A stretch of DNA of 64,000 bases from JALHNI01 sp031367405 (lineage in GTDB: Bacteria; Acidobacteriota; Terriglobia; Bryobacterales; Bryobacteraceae), in contig JANLPT010000361.1 of the NCBI GenBank assembly GCA_031367405.1, positions 1 through 64,000 on the forward strand. Direction: 5' to 3'. The stretch's first letter is position 1; every line of letters starts with the position of its first letter. The notes under the pieces were generated by a model. The model was not told the DNA's origin. It ran no database searches and saw only the letters and a program-made list of their open reading frames with translations. A program made the position numbers and the translations under genes. Of the stretch, positions 40,059 through 49,429 are shown in pieces.

Positions 40059-41519
40059 ATGAAACGCGTTGGCCTATTGGGGTTTCTGCACGAATCGAAT
40101 ACCTTTCTCCCTGTGGCTACGACTTACGAGCACTTCGCTTCGACGTCATTGACGCGCGGCGAAGGCTTGCGCCAACGGTGGCAGGGGGCGCACCACGAGT
40201 TGGGCGGATTGCTAGCGGGCTGCGATGAAGCCGGGCTCACCGCCGTGCCCGGTATGGCTACCTTCGCCGTGCCGAGCGGCACTATCACGGCCGAGGCCTA
40301 TGAGCAGTTAGTTACTGAGTTACTCGCTTCGATTGAACTACCGCTCGATGGCCTATTAATCGCGCTACACGGAGCCACCGCCAGTGCCGCCTATCCGGAC
40401 GCGGACGGCGAGATTCTGCGGCGCATTCGTCAACTTACCGGACCCGGCCTGCCGATCATCGTGACGATTGATCTGCACGCCAACGTCTCCGCCGAGATGG
40501 CGCGTTACAGTACGGCCATCGTCGCTTACCGTTCGAACCCGCACCTGGACCAATTCGAGCGAGGCCGCGAAGCCGCCTGGTTGATGGCCCGGGTGCTGCA
40601 GGGCGAAGTACGGCCGGTGCAAGCGCTCGTGACTCCGCCCATGCTGATTCACATTTCGCGGCAGCACACCAGCGTCGAACCGGCGCGGGGACTATACGCC
40701 GATTTGGAGACCGTACTTACTTGGCCCGGCATTCTAACGGCCAGCGTCACCATGGGCTTCTACTACGCCGATGTGCCGGAAATGGGCATGGCATTCTTGG
40801 CGGTCGCCGACGGGGACGAGCCGTTAGCCCAGCGGGCGGCGCAGTGGATGGCGCAGCGGGCTTGGGAACGGCGGGCGGAGTTTGTGGGCCAGTTACTTAC
40901 TCCGGAAGCCGCTATTCAGTATGCCCGGCAAGCCAGGAACAAGCCGTTCGTGCTGATGGATGTCGGCGACAACGTGGGCGCCGGAAGTCCGGGTGACTCG
41001 ACGATCCTGCTGGCCGAGGTGCTGCGGCAGGGCGCGCGCAATGCAATGGTGATTTTGTATGACCCTGCGTCGGTGGAGCATTGCGTGGCGGCCGGAGTGT
41101 GTCATCCGGTTCGGCTGAGCGTGGGCGGTAAGACTGACTTACTGCATGGCTCACCGGTCGTGATCGAGGGTACCGTGCGGACGCTGTCCGATGGGGTCTT
41201 TGTCGACCCGCAAATCCGGCACGGCGGCTGGGGCGGGGGCGACCAGGGACTTACGGCTGTCCTCGAAACTCTTGAAGGCCATACGATTGTTCTGACGAGC
41301 CGGCGCATGGCCCCGATGAGTCTGGAACAGGTGATCAGCCTGGGCATTCATCCGGAACGCAAGGATATTCTGATCGTGAAAGGCGTTGTGGCACCGCGTG
41401 CGGCTTACGAGCCGGTGGCGGGCGAAATATTACTGGTGGATACGCCGGGCGTTACTAGCGATAATCCTGCGGCATTCACTTACCAGCACCGGCGGCGGCC
41501 TTTGTATCCTCTTGAATGA
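40059..41519 (+). CDS. M81 family metallopeptidase (MlrC-like)
   Basis: A 486-aa protein of the MlrC family, named for microcystin-degradation operons. Visible metal-site motifs: HESNTF (residues 11-16), IDLHANVS, YRSNPHLDQFERG and VGDNVGAGSPGD. Family members are thought to be zinc peptidases or amidohydrolases acting on small peptides; most are not involved in microcystin turnover. It starts 5 bp after the aminotransferase, so the pair may take a small peptide or N-acylated amine through cleavage and then transamination. That order is inference. Confidence 0.87.
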   Translation: MKRVGLLGFLHESNTFLPVATTYEHFASTSLTRGEGLRQRWQGAHHELGGLLAGCDEAGLTAVPGMATFAVPSGTITAEAYEQLVTELLASIELPLDGLLIALHGATASAAYPDADGEILRRIRQLTGPGLPIIVTIDLHANVSAEMARYSTAIVAYRSNPHLDQFERGREAAWLMARVLQGEVRPVQALVTPPMLIHISRQHTSVEPARGLYADLETVLTWPGILTASVTMGFYYADVPEMGMAFLAVADGDEPLAQRAAQWMAQRAWERRAEFVGQLLTPEAAIQYARQARNKPFVLMDVGDNVGAGSPGDSTILLAEVLRQGARNAMVILYDPASVEHCVAAGVCHPVRLSVGGKTDLLHGSPVVIEGTVRTLSDGVFVDPQIRHGGWGGGDQGLTAVLETLEGHTIVLTSRRMAPMSLEQVISLGIHPERKDILIVKGVVAPRAAYEPVAGEILLVDTPGVTSDNPAAFTYQHRRRPLYPLE

Positions 41520-41592
41520 CGCCGTGAGCTAGTAAGCTCTTCGGCCGATTCGGCGAAACTTATAAATCACCGGCCAGTTCCAAAGTTGGCAC

Positions 41593-42684
41593 TTACTCGA
41601 TCTTTTTCCGCTCCAGCGTCCAGGTAGGATCCTGACAGAGGCCGCAGGCATCGCCGGCAAACATTTTTCTAGCGGCTTCGTCGCCTTTGAGCCGCCACTT
41701 GAGCCAGGCACCCACCGCCTTGGCGAAAGCACCGCCGTTCGGCTGCCGGTAAGTCGCTGGATAGTGACCTACGTCCTGATAGGCAAGCGCGACCGGCATA
41801 TGTTGAATGGCCTCAAAGTTAGCTTTGGCATTGGCGAAGCCCGAGTCCTTCGGACCGCCATTCAGAAATAGGATCGGGGCGTGTAACTTGCCCAGAATTT
41901 CCACACGGTTTGGTGCGGGCAGTGGAGCGGCGGAATCTGCCGGGACGCGCACCAGCGCGGGTGCCAGCGGAGCATAGCGGTCCGGCGGCGGCGCAGCAGA
42001 CCCGGGAGCCCGGAGTTGCTGGCCGGCCAGACCGCCCGGAGGCCGCTGGGTCATGTTCACGCCTTGATTCAACACGACCGTGGTAGTGACGCGCGGATCC
42101 AGCGAAACATCCACCGCTTGCCCGCCACCGCAGGATTGTCCCATCACGGCCACCTTCGTAATATCAATCTTCTGGTGGAAGCCGCTGCCTTCGCGGCTAT
42201 TCTCGCCGATGGCCCAGGTAACTCCGTCCAGTAACTGCGACGATGCCGTGGTGTTCGTCCGTTCTTCCGAGCCCATTACCACGGAGTTTCCCGCCGGTCC
42301 GATCGAGACTACTAGAAACCCCTGGGAAGCGATATCGGAAAGGAAGTTGCGGAACTCGCCCGAAGTATTCCGGCAGCCGCCGTTGGCGAACGCCACGATG
42401 GGCAGCAGATGGCGCTTGCCAAACGGCTGCAAGTTATGCGGGCGGTAAATGGCATGGGTTGGTAAGGAGGGGTCGCCGGAAAGTATCGCTTTGTAAGGCC
42501 CGGTCCCTCCATTTCCGATAGTAACTTCCAGGGTCTCGACTCTCCCACTGCGGGAGTCGACGTCGAAAGCAATCGTCCCGGTAAGTTCGGGCGTCTTTTT
42601 TCGTTGCGCCACCAGGAATGGTGAGGCAAGCAGCAGGGCGCACAAGGTTGCCCATCGGCGTAATTGGTTCCGTTTCGTGATCAT
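41593..42684 (-). CDS. Exported alpha/beta hydrolase, dienelactone-hydrolase/PAF-hydrolase-like
   Basis: A 363-aa protein with a signal segment (LRRWATLCALLLASPFLVAQ). Catalytic elements: oxyanion loop VAFANGGCRN, nucleophile elbow MGQSCGGGQAVD, and the His in YQDVGHYPATYR. A proline-rich insert (APGSAAPPPDRYAPLAPAL) sits in the cap region. Substrate unknown. It converges on the M81 operon with 73 bp between the stops, and its start faces the propeller pseudogene. Confidence 0.8.
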   Translation of the reverse strand: MITKRNQLRRWATLCALLLASPFLVAQRKKTPELTGTIAFDVDSRSGRVETLEVTIGNGGTGPYKAILSGDPSLPTHAIYRPHNLQPFGKRHLLPIVAFANGGCRNTSGEFRNFLSDIASQGFLVVSIGPAGNSVVMGSEERTNTTASSQLLDGVTWAIGENSREGSGFHQKIDITKVAVMGQSCGGGQAVDVSLDPRVTTTVVLNQGVNMTQRPPGGLAGQQLRAPGSAAPPPDRYAPLAPALVRVPADSAAPLPAPNRVEILGKLHAPILFLNGGPKDSGFANAKANFEAIQHMPVALAYQDVGHYPATYRQPNGGAFAKAVGAWLKWRLKGDEAARKMFAGDACGLCQDPTWTLERKKIE

Positions 42685-42691
42685 GTCTCAC

Positions 42692-43155
42692 TATCTTAGT
42701 CGTCCCGGCACCAACCAGCTCTGGATCCGCGACCTCGCCACCGAACCAGCCAAAATCCTCGCAGGAGCCGGGAATGCCGAGGGCCCCTTCTGGGAGGGGC
42801 CTGGACGGACGATCCGGAGGGTGGCAGTCTCAAACAGGTCATCGCGCCGGGCCGGGGATCAGCAATTCGTTTCCCTGCAATTTCTTCTTCGTCGGGAGAA
42901 CTTCTGGCTATGGCCGGAAAAGGAACCATATCTGCCCAGACCATCGAATGGGCCGATCTAAAGGCCGGTACCAGCAAAACACTCCTTCCGGGCACCTTTG
43001 CGGTTCAAAACCCCGGCCGCCATGGGCTTCAACGATGTCTCGCCCGACGGCAAACGACTCCTCATCACAACGCCAAACCGTCTTCCATCCGCATCGTGCA
43101 AAACTGGACCCGCGCTGTTGAAATAGCGGCCGTAACCGTTTCCGCAATTCTGCAA
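42692..43155 (+). pseudogene. Decayed PD40/TolB-type beta-propeller (kinase C-terminus) remnant
   Basis: Three frames together rebuild the C-terminus of a PD40 propeller of the type fused to acidobacterial Ser/Thr kinases: GTNQLWIRDLATEPAKILAG and GPFWEG in one frame (42692-42800), DPEGGSLKQVIAPGRGSAIR and LLAMAGKGTISAQTIEWADL in the next (42800-43020), NDVSPDGKRLLITT in a third, and IRIVQNWTRA back in the second (to about 43155). At least two frameshifts and the loss of the N-terminal part make it a pseudogene. Nothing is seen in 43156-43278. Confidence 0.7.
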
Positions 43156-43278
43156 GCGTTCACGCGGCGTCGCGGCCTTCGATTTTCCATCGAAGTAGCG
43201 CCGTTCGCCTTATGGCAACGTAGAGACACTTTAGGGATTGCGCAGGACCGGGAAGGGACACCCGCCTAAGGCTGACGA

Positions 43279-44664
43279 CTACGCCACAACCTGCGGGATC
43301 ACTTCGCCATAGACATCCGTGAGCCGCATGTCGCGGCCGCTTTGGCGAAATGTCAGCCTGGTATGGTCAAGGCCCATCAGGTGCAGGATCGTCGCGTGGA
43401 GGTCGTGGACACTGACGGGCTGCTCCTCGGCCTTGTAGCCGAACTCGTCGGTGGAGCCAATGACTTGCCCGCCGCGAATCTTGGCACCGGCCATCCAGAT
43501 CGACATAGCGCCTGGATTATGGTCACGCCCCAAGCCGCGTTGCGAGATCGGCATGCGTCCGAATTCGCCTTGCCAGATCACGAGAGTCGAATCCAGCAGG
43601 CCACGGGCTTTCAAGTCGTCCAGCAGTCCGGCGATCGGCGTATCCACCTCGGCGGCGTGCTTCGTATGGTTCGAGCGAACGTCTTCATGCGCGTCCCAGG
43701 TGTCAGTGTTCTGATTGCCCAAGCCGCCGTGATACAACTGCACGAAGCGCACCCCGCGCTCCACCATGCGGCGGGCCATCAGGCACTGCCGGCCGAAGGG
43801 CTCGGTGACCGCCTCGTCCATGCCGTAAAGCTTACGCGTGGCGGGGCTTTCGGCTGAAATGTCCACGGCCTCGGGCGCGGTGGACTGCATGCGGAAGGCG
43901 AGTTCATAGCTCTCAATACGCGCCGCCAGTTCGGTATCCGAAGCATGGTTGGCCGCGTCGAGCGAGTTCAACTTGCCCAGCAGCGCCAGCCGCGCGCGCT
44001 GTTCTTCAGTGGACACGCCGGCGGCGGGACGGAGGTCGAAGATGGGGTCAGCGGCCGAGCGAAATACCGTGCCCTGGTAGGCGGCGGGCATGAAGCCGGC
44101 CGACCAGTTGGCGGGCCCACCGAAGGGACCTCCGCGATGATCATAGATGACGACGAAGCCGGGCAGATCGCGCGACTCGGAGCCCAAACCGTAAGTGACC
44201 CACGAGCCTAAACTCGGGTGCCCCATGCGGATGACGCCACTCGATAGGCCGTAAGCGGCTTGCACATGGTCGTTCGATTTAGAGACCACCGAACGAATCA
44301 AAGCCAGTTGATCGGCCCGCGCACCGACGCGCGGGAATAACTCTGACACCTCGAGTCCGCTTTGGCCGTGACGCTGGAAGGCGAAGGGGCTCGGCATCAG
44401 CGGCCCGGGATGGCCTTGCCGTACGACGACGTCGCCTTTGCCGGAGAGCGGTTGCCCCGCGTACTTTTCGAGCATCGGTTTGCGGTCGAAGGTGTCGACA
44501 TGCGAGACACCGCCCATCATAAAGAGGGAGATGACGGCTTTCGCGCGCGGGGCGAAGTGCGGCCCCACGGGATGGCCGGTTGGATGGTCGGCGGCGAGCA
44601 GTTGCGAAAGCGCGAGTCCGCCGATTCCACCACCGGCTTCAAACAGAAGGCGTCGTCGTGTCAT
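43279..44664 (-). CDS. DUF1501 protein with Tat-like signal
   Basis: A 461-aa protein beginning MTRRRLLFEAGGGIGGLALS, a twin-arginine-like signal. The alkaline-phosphatase-fold motifs of DUF1501 are visible: AKAVISLFMMGGVSHVDTFD, PFAFQRHGQSGLEVSELFPR, RFVQLYHGGLGNQNTDTWDA, LVIWQGEFGRMP and GRDHNPGAMSIWMAGA. The family is abundant in Acidobacteria and Planctomycetes, usually next to a DUF1549/DUF1553 cytochrome-like protein; no such partner is in this window. Function unknown, probably a periplasmic hydrolase. Confidence 0.9.
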   Translation of the reverse strand: MTRRRLLFEAGGGIGGLALSQLLAADHPTGHPVGPHFAPRAKAVISLFMMGGVSHVDTFDRKPMLEKYAGQPLSGKGDVVVRQGHPGPLMPSPFAFQRHGQSGLEVSELFPRVGARADQLALIRSVVSKSNDHVQAAYGLSSGVIRMGHPSLGSWVTYGLGSESRDLPGFVVIYDHRGGPFGGPANWSAGFMPAAYQGTVFRSAADPIFDLRPAAGVSTEEQRARLALLGKLNSLDAANHASDTELAARIESYELAFRMQSTAPEAVDISAESPATRKLYGMDEAVTEPFGRQCLMARRMVERGVRFVQLYHGGLGNQNTDTWDAHEDVRSNHTKHAAEVDTPIAGLLDDLKARGLLDSTLVIWQGEFGRMPISQRGLGRDHNPGAMSIWMAGAKIRGGQVIGSTDEFGYKAEEQPVSVHDLHATILHLMGLDHTRLTFRQSGRDMRLTDVYGEVIPQVVA

Positions 44665-44740
44665 GCCGAAAGAATCATATCAGCCTCGCAACCTGAGCGC
44701 CACCCGGCCAGAAAGCGGCCAGAAAAGCGAGGCGAGAGTC

Positions 44741-46588
44741 TCAGATCGAAAAGTCGCCGTCGATGTAGCAGTAAATCTCCGTGCCTTTGGTGACCAGGAT
44801 GCCTTCCGGCACCGTCCCGGGCGAGAGACCTGAGGCGTCGATGGGGCGGCGGGATTGATCGGCCGGGCCGCCGGCGACGCGGGATCGAATGCGGATCTGC
44901 CGGCCGTCGATCGCCCGCACGCTCTCGAGCGAAAACAAGACGCGGGGCCCCCGGCCCAGCAGCTTGCGGCCCGGAGCAATGGTGAGCGTCGCCATGATCG
45001 GAGCACCCGCTGCGATCACCACGTGGCCATTGACACTGACATTTTCCGACACCGATATTTTCAGCGGCGAGGCGGGGCGCGGGGCGCGAGGCACGTCTTC
45101 ATCCAGCATGATGCGGATGCGCGTGCCGTCGGCCAGGATGACCGGACTCTTCGCGGCAATCACCGCCGGCGTCACGAGTTCGATTTTCGCCGGTGCCGCT
45201 GGCGCTACGGTGGCGGGCGCAAGCGGGGACGCCGGGCTCTGGCCCGCCGCTGGCTTGACGGCAGCGGCGACGGGCGTGGCTTGCAAAGGAGAGGCCGGTA
45301 ACACCGCCTTCGGATCGCGCATGACGGCGACCACCGCCTCAGAGATGCCGTTCTGCCCTAACCGGATCAGCTCCGGGGTGGACAGGTCAAAGTGCGTTTT
45401 GGCACTCCGCAGTTGCGACACAATGAAACGCTCCGGCAGCTTGGCCTTCACCATTTCGATGACACTCTCATTGGTGAGGACGTCGGGCATGTGGGGCGGC
45501 GGTGGCGGCTGGTGAGCAATCACGGCCGTGTCTTCGGGTTCGGGACGGACGGGCGGGGGCGGATGGAGGCGCGGCCACAGGAATGCGGCGAAGGCGGCGG
45601 CCACGACCGCGAAACCACCGAGAGCTAACCAGAGCTGCGACTTCCCCTTGGATGGGGTGACGGCCGCAGCGGCGGGCGCGGGCGGCAAGACAATCGAAGG
45701 CGAACTGGGCGATGACAGAATGCCGCTATCATGGGCGGCTTTGATGCGGGCCATCTCCGCGCGCACCTCATTCATGTTCTGGTAACGATCGACGGGATTC
45801 TTGCGCAGGCAGCGATTCACCAGGGCGACCAAGTCCGCCGGTGTTGACGCCGGCAAGGCGGCCGGTTCGTCTCGCAGGATCGCCGTCAGCGTGGCGATTT
45901 GCGATCCGCCTGCAAATGGCGGTTTGCCGGCGAGCATCTCATAGACTACTCCGCCGTAAGTAAACATGTCGGACCGCGCATCGACCTGCTTGCCCTCAGC
46001 CTGTTCCGGCGACATGTAGTTGATGGTGCCCAGCAGCGACCCCTCAATCGTCTGCGGACCCAGCGTGCGGGTAGCGTCGGTGCCCGAGTCGCTGTTCGGA
46101 TCAGGCTCCGGTGCGACGAGTTTGGCCAAGCCAAAGTCCAGCAGCTTCACCAGACCCTGGCTCGAGATCATGACATTGGCGGGCTTCAAGTCGCGATGGA
46201 CAATGCCTGCCGAATGCGCCGCCGCCAAAGCATCGGCCACTTGCAGAGAATACGAGAGCGTCTCGCGCAGGCCCAGGCCGCCGGCAGGAATGGCTTGCGT
46301 GAGCGTTTTGCCGGCCAGGTACTCCATCACCAGGCAGTCGCCACCGGAATCGGCCAGTAGATCGTGGACGGTGATGATGTTCGGATGATTGAGGCCCGAA
46401 GCGGCTTGTGCCTCCTGCAGAAAGCGGCGCCGGCGGTCAGGGTCGGAGAGCTTTGCCTGGGGCAGGATCTTGATGGCCACTTGGCGATTCAAACGAGTAT
46501 CGCGCGCCGCATAGACTTCGCCCATGCCGCCTTCACCGATCTTCGCGGTGATTTCGTATTGTGCAATCGAACGCCCCACCCAATTCAT
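44741..46588 (-). CDS. Ser/Thr protein kinase with proline-rich extracytoplasmic tail
   Basis: A 615-aa PknB-type kinase. Lys40 (QVAIKIL), HRDLKPAN with D133, DFG with D151, and the SPEQAEGK activation segment are intact. A membrane helix lies at about 319-338 (LWLALGGFAVVAAAFAAFLW), then a Pro-rich linker, a short helical unit (SVIEMVKAKLPERFIVSQLR), an Ala/Pro stretch, and a C-terminal beta domain (SVNGHVVIAAGAPIMATLTI, LFSLESVRAIDGRQIRI). The tail might sense the envelope. Its ATG overlaps the stop of the oxidoreductase gene (46585) by 4 bp, with the oxidoreductase transcribed first. Confidence 0.92.
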   Translation of the reverse strand: MNWVGRSIAQYEITAKIGEGGMGEVYAARDTRLNRQVAIKILPQAKLSDPDRRRRFLQEAQAASGLNHPNIITVHDLLADSGGDCLVMEYLAGKTLTQAIPAGGLGLRETLSYSLQVADALAAAHSAGIVHRDLKPANVMISSQGLVKLLDFGLAKLVAPEPDPNSDSGTDATRTLGPQTIEGSLLGTINYMSPEQAEGKQVDARSDMFTYGGVVYEMLAGKPPFAGGSQIATLTAILRDEPAALPASTPADLVALVNRCLRKNPVDRYQNMNEVRAEMARIKAAHDSGILSSPSSPSIVLPPAPAAAAVTPSKGKSQLWLALGGFAVVAAAFAAFLWPRLHPPPPVRPEPEDTAVIAHQPPPPPHMPDVLTNESVIEMVKAKLPERFIVSQLRSAKTHFDLSTPELIRLGQNGISEAVVAVMRDPKAVLPASPLQATPVAAAVKPAAGQSPASPLAPATVAPAAPAKIELVTPAVIAAKSPVILADGTRIRIMLDEDVPRAPRPASPLKISVSENVSVNGHVVIAAGAPIMATLTIAPGRKLLGRGPRVLFSLESVRAIDGRQIRIRSRVAGGPADQSRRPIDASGLSPGTVPEGILVTKGTEIYCYIDGDFSI

Positions 46589-47883
46589 CCGGCGATATCA
46601 TTCCTCTTCAAGTCCCACTTCACGACACGTTCTTCGCGCGCCGACATATTCAGCATGTGCGCGCAAGCCGCCGCCCGATGGCCGACTTGCGCGTTTTCCC
46701 AATGGCCCTTTCGGGTGCGAATGCCGCGCAGCCAGTTGGCAAAGTGCAGCTCCGTGGCGTCGGCACCCTCCGCCTTGTAGCTCTCACTGCCCGGCACCAT
46801 GCGCGCGGCGCGGGTATCGGGCAGTTCGCTTTGCCGGATCTTCGGATCGTCGTAATAAGCCTTCTCCATGGCGCGCGGCCAGCTCTCGACAATCCAGCGA
46901 TTGTCCTCGCCACCGGCTTCAGCCAACACCTGCAAGCCGGTAAAATTCAGCACCAACGTGCCTTCGGTACCCAGAAACTGAAAGCTGCCCGCGGCGAGCG
47001 ACTCGTTGTTAAACGTCGAACTGAGGTTGGCGGCAAAGCCCTCAGGATACTCAAGCAAACCGTTGATCGTGTCGTAGACGTCGCGATTTTCTTTCCAACG
47101 ATAAAGCTCTCCCATGGCAACGGCTTTTGACGGCCCATCGGACTTCATCACGAATTGAATTGTCGTGCAAAGATGCACGAACAGGTCAGTGGCAATGCCG
47201 CCCGAATAGTCGTTGAAGCAGCGCCAGCGGAAGAAGCGGTCGTTCGAATAGCCGTGCTTCGGGGCGTTGCCAAGGAAGCGATCCCAATCGACGGTTTGCG
47301 GCGTGGCATCGGGCGGAATCGGGTATAGCCATGCACCGGAAGCGGAGTTGCGATTGTAGGCGGCGCGGATCAAAGTGACGCGGCCAATCTTGCCACTTTG
47401 GACGATTTCGCGCGCCCGTTCCTGCAGCACGCCGCTGCAGCCTTGGCTGCCGACTTGCACGATGCGCCCCGCCTTCGCGGCCGCTTCGGCGATCTCCTTA
47501 CCTTCGCTGGAGCGATAGGTGAGTGGCTTCTCACAGTAAATGTCCTTGCCGGCAGCGATGGCGTCGAGGCACATGCGGTGGTGCCAATGGTCGGGCGTGG
47601 CGATGACGACGGCATCAATATCGCGGCGGCCCAGAATTTCGCGGTAGTCGCGATATTCCTTAGCGCCCGCGCCCCAATTCTCTTGCGTCCGGACGACGCG
47701 GCCGCGGTAAGCGTCGCTGATGGCCGTGATCGCCACCCCCGGATTCGCCATCAAACCCTGCATCAACTGCTGCGATCGCGCCCCGCAACCGATGACGCCC
47801 ACCTGGACGCGGCCGTTGGCCGAAGTTTGAGCCAAGGCGGCGGCGGCCGAGCCAAGAACGAAACTGCGCCTGGAAAAAGCCAT
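46585..47883 (-). CDS. Gfo/Idh/MocA-family oxidoreductase, Tat-exported
   Basis: A 432-aa NAD(P)-dependent oxidoreductase. It starts MAFSRRSFVLGSAAAALAQ, a Tat signal, followed by a Rossmann motif (VGVIGCGARS), DAVVIATPDHWHHRM and the substrate Lys in CEKPLTYRSSEG. Exported members of this family are common in Acidobacteria and Planctomycetes and probably act on sugars or cyclitols. I chose the ATG at 47883 because the twin-Arg signal begins there; a second ATG lies 21 bp upstream. It is divergent from the NIPSNAP gene across 41 bp. Its stop overlaps the start of the following kinase. Confidence 0.9.
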   Translation of the reverse strand: MAFSRRSFVLGSAAAALAQTSANGRVQVGVIGCGARSQQLMQGLMANPGVAITAISDAYRGRVVRTQENWGAGAKEYRDYREILGRRDIDAVVIATPDHWHHRMCLDAIAAGKDIYCEKPLTYRSSEGKEIAEAAAKAGRIVQVGSQGCSGVLQERAREIVQSGKIGRVTLIRAAYNRNSASGAWLYPIPPDATPQTVDWDRFLGNAPKHGYSNDRFFRWRCFNDYSGGIATDLFVHLCTTIQFVMKSDGPSKAVAMGELYRWKENRDVYDTINGLLEYPEGFAANLSSTFNNESLAAGSFQFLGTEGTLVLNFTGLQVLAEAGGEDNRWIVESWPRAMEKAYYDDPKIRQSELPDTRAARMVPGSESYKAEGADATELHFANWLRGIRTRKGHWENAQVGHRAAACAHMLNMSAREERVVKWDLKRNDIAG

Positions 47884-47889
47884 CGTCCG

Positions 47890-47917
47890 ATTATATGCTG
47901 CCATTTGGGGTTACAAT
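47890..47917. promoter_or_regulatory. Overlapping divergent -10 elements, possibly leaderless
   Basis: TATAAT reads on the minus strand at 47895-47890, 6 bp before the oxidoreductase ATG at 47883. TACAAT reads on the plus strand at 47912-47917, 7 bp before the NIPSNAP ATG at 47925. Neither start has a clear Shine-Dalgarno. If these are the -10 boxes, both mRNAs would begin at or next to their start codons. The -35 matches are weak (15-bp spacing). Confidence 0.35.
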
Positions 47918-47924
47918 TCTAACC

Positions 47925-48344
47925 ATGCTGAAAACCTTATCCATTCTGCTCCCAGTCGCCGTGTTGATCTTCGCGGGCGGCTATTTTTCGGGCGTCCATG
48001 CCGCCGGACCCGCCCGCGTTTTCGAACTGCGCACCTACACCACCTTCGACGGCAAGCTCGACGCGCTCAATGCTCGCTTCCGCAACCACACGATCCAGAT
48101 TTTCGAAAAGCACGGCATGGCCAACATCGGCTACTGGACCCCGATGGACGCCCCCACCAAGAACAATACGCTGATCTATCTCATCTCGCACGCCAGCCGC
48201 GATGCCGCTAAGCAATCCTGGGACGCTTTCCGCAACGATCCGGAATGGAAGAAGGTGGCTGCGGAATCTGAGAAAGACGGCAAGATCAATCAGAAGGTAG
48301 AGAGCGTGTTTCTGGAACCCACTGATTATTCGAAGATCAAGTAA
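47925..48344 (+). CDS. NIPSNAP-family protein, exported or membrane-anchored
   Basis: A 139-aa protein with an N-terminal hydrophobic signal/anchor (MLKTLSILLPVAVLIFAGGY), then a NIPSNAP ferredoxin-like fold: VFELRTYTTFDGKLDALNAR, FRNHTIQIFEKHGMANIGYW and ASRDAAKQSWDAFRNDPEWK. NIPSNAP domains are dimeric alpha/beta barrels of poorly known function, common as small exported proteins in Acidobacteria. The ATG at 47925 was preferred to one at 47895 because the signal sequence starts there. It ends AAG-TAA-GT, 9 bp before the next gene. Confidence 0.85.
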   Translation: MLKTLSILLPVAVLIFAGGYFSGVHAAGPARVFELRTYTTFDGKLDALNARFRNHTIQIFEKHGMANIGYWTPMDAPTKNNTLIYLISHASRDAAKQSWDAFRNDPEWKKVAAESEKDGKINQKVESVFLEPTDYSKIK

Positions 48345-48353
48345 GTTCCGGCG

Positions 48354-49385
48354 ATGCGGCGCGCGATTTGGTTGAGCATGGCGATCATGGCGGTGGCCGC
48401 TTTGGTAAACAGCCGCGCCGGAAATCCCTTGGCGGCGGTTCCCCAAGTGGGGCCGCCCCCCAGCGGACTGGAGCAGCGATTCAGCCGTCCAGCCACCTGG
48501 GAATGGAGCCTGTTTGAAAGCCGGGACGGGGCACGGCTCCGTTCCGGTTCGGCCAAGCCAATGTCATCGGTGCCCTCCAAGGCGACGATTATTCTAGTGG
48601 GCGGCTATACCGAGTTCGCGGAAAAATACTTCGAAACTTTTAATGACTTACTCGCGCATGGCTACAACGTGGGTACCCTCGATTGGCGGGGGCAAGGCGG
48701 GTCGCAGCGTTATTTAACTGACCCGCAGAAGGCGCATTCCATCGGTTTCGAGCACGATAGCGCCGACCTCGCGCAGTATCTCAAACAATATTCAGGCGCA
48801 CCCGTGTATCTGGTGGCGCATTCGATGGGCGGTAACATCGCCCTGCGCCTCTTGCACGATCATCCGGACTTGGTGCGCGCCGCGATCCTTTCCGCGCCCG
48901 CGCTCCGCCTTGGTTCGCGGGCGGCGATGCCGGCTTGGCAAGCGCGAGCCCTTTCCGGCCTCATGATCGGCGCGGGCCCCGGTGAAAGTTATGCGTTGGG
49001 CCAACGCCAATGGCAGGACCGGGATACGGTGAATAGTCCGGTTTCGCACGATCCGGTAAGAGACCAAAACGGCCTGCGTTGGTTTCGCGAACGTCCTGAG
49101 TTACGGTTGGGCGGCGGAACTTATCGCTGGGCTTATGAATTCTACAGTTCCTGTGCCACGGTGATGAATTCGAGTTACTTAGCCGCCATCCGCACACCGG
49201 TTCTGATGGGTTCAGCCGGCCAGGACAGCTTCGTCGATTCGACGGCCCATCGGGAAGCCTGCGCCAAACTGCCCGATTGCCGGGTCGTGCAATATCCTGA
49301 TTCGCGGCACGAGTTACTGATGGAAACTGACGCGATCCGCACGCCCTGGTTAAACGAAATCGAACGGTTTGTGGCGGCGCATTGA
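48354..49385 (+). CDS. Alpha/beta hydrolase, monoacylglycerol-lipase-like (S33)
   Basis: A 343-aa protein with a short N-terminal hydrophobic segment (AIWLSMAIMAVAALV). The fold is complete: IILVGGYTEFAEKYFETFND, TLDWRGQGGSQRY, nucleophile elbow VAHSMGGNIALRLL, acid GSAGQDSFVD and His in DSRHELLMETD. It resembles lysophospholipase/monoacylglycerol lipases. It follows the NIPSNAP gene by 9 bp and is probably co-transcribed. Its last 36 bp overlap the open frame of the convergent photolyase stub. Confidence 0.85.
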   Translation: MRRAIWLSMAIMAVAALVNSRAGNPLAAVPQVGPPPSGLEQRFSRPATWEWSLFESRDGARLRSGSAKPMSSVPSKATIILVGGYTEFAEKYFETFNDLLAHGYNVGTLDWRGQGGSQRYLTDPQKAHSIGFEHDSADLAQYLKQYSGAPVYLVAHSMGGNIALRLLHDHPDLVRAAILSAPALRLGSRAAMPAWQARALSGLMIGAGPGESYALGQRQWQDRDTVNSPVSHDPVRDQNGLRWFRERPELRLGGGTYRWAYEFYSSCATVMNSSYLAAIRTPVLMGSAGQDSFVDSTAHREACAKLPDCRVVQYPDSRHELLMETDAIRTPWLNEIERFVAAH

Positions 49386-49429
49386 TTGGCTACCTAACAG
49401 CGAGTCGGCAGAAAGGCTGAAGTCTGCAC

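Noticed and set aside
44683..44733. GCCTCGC...GCGAGGC inverted repeat between the DUF1501 and kinase genes
   Set aside because: The 37-nt loop and lack of a T-tract make it too weak to call a terminator or operator.
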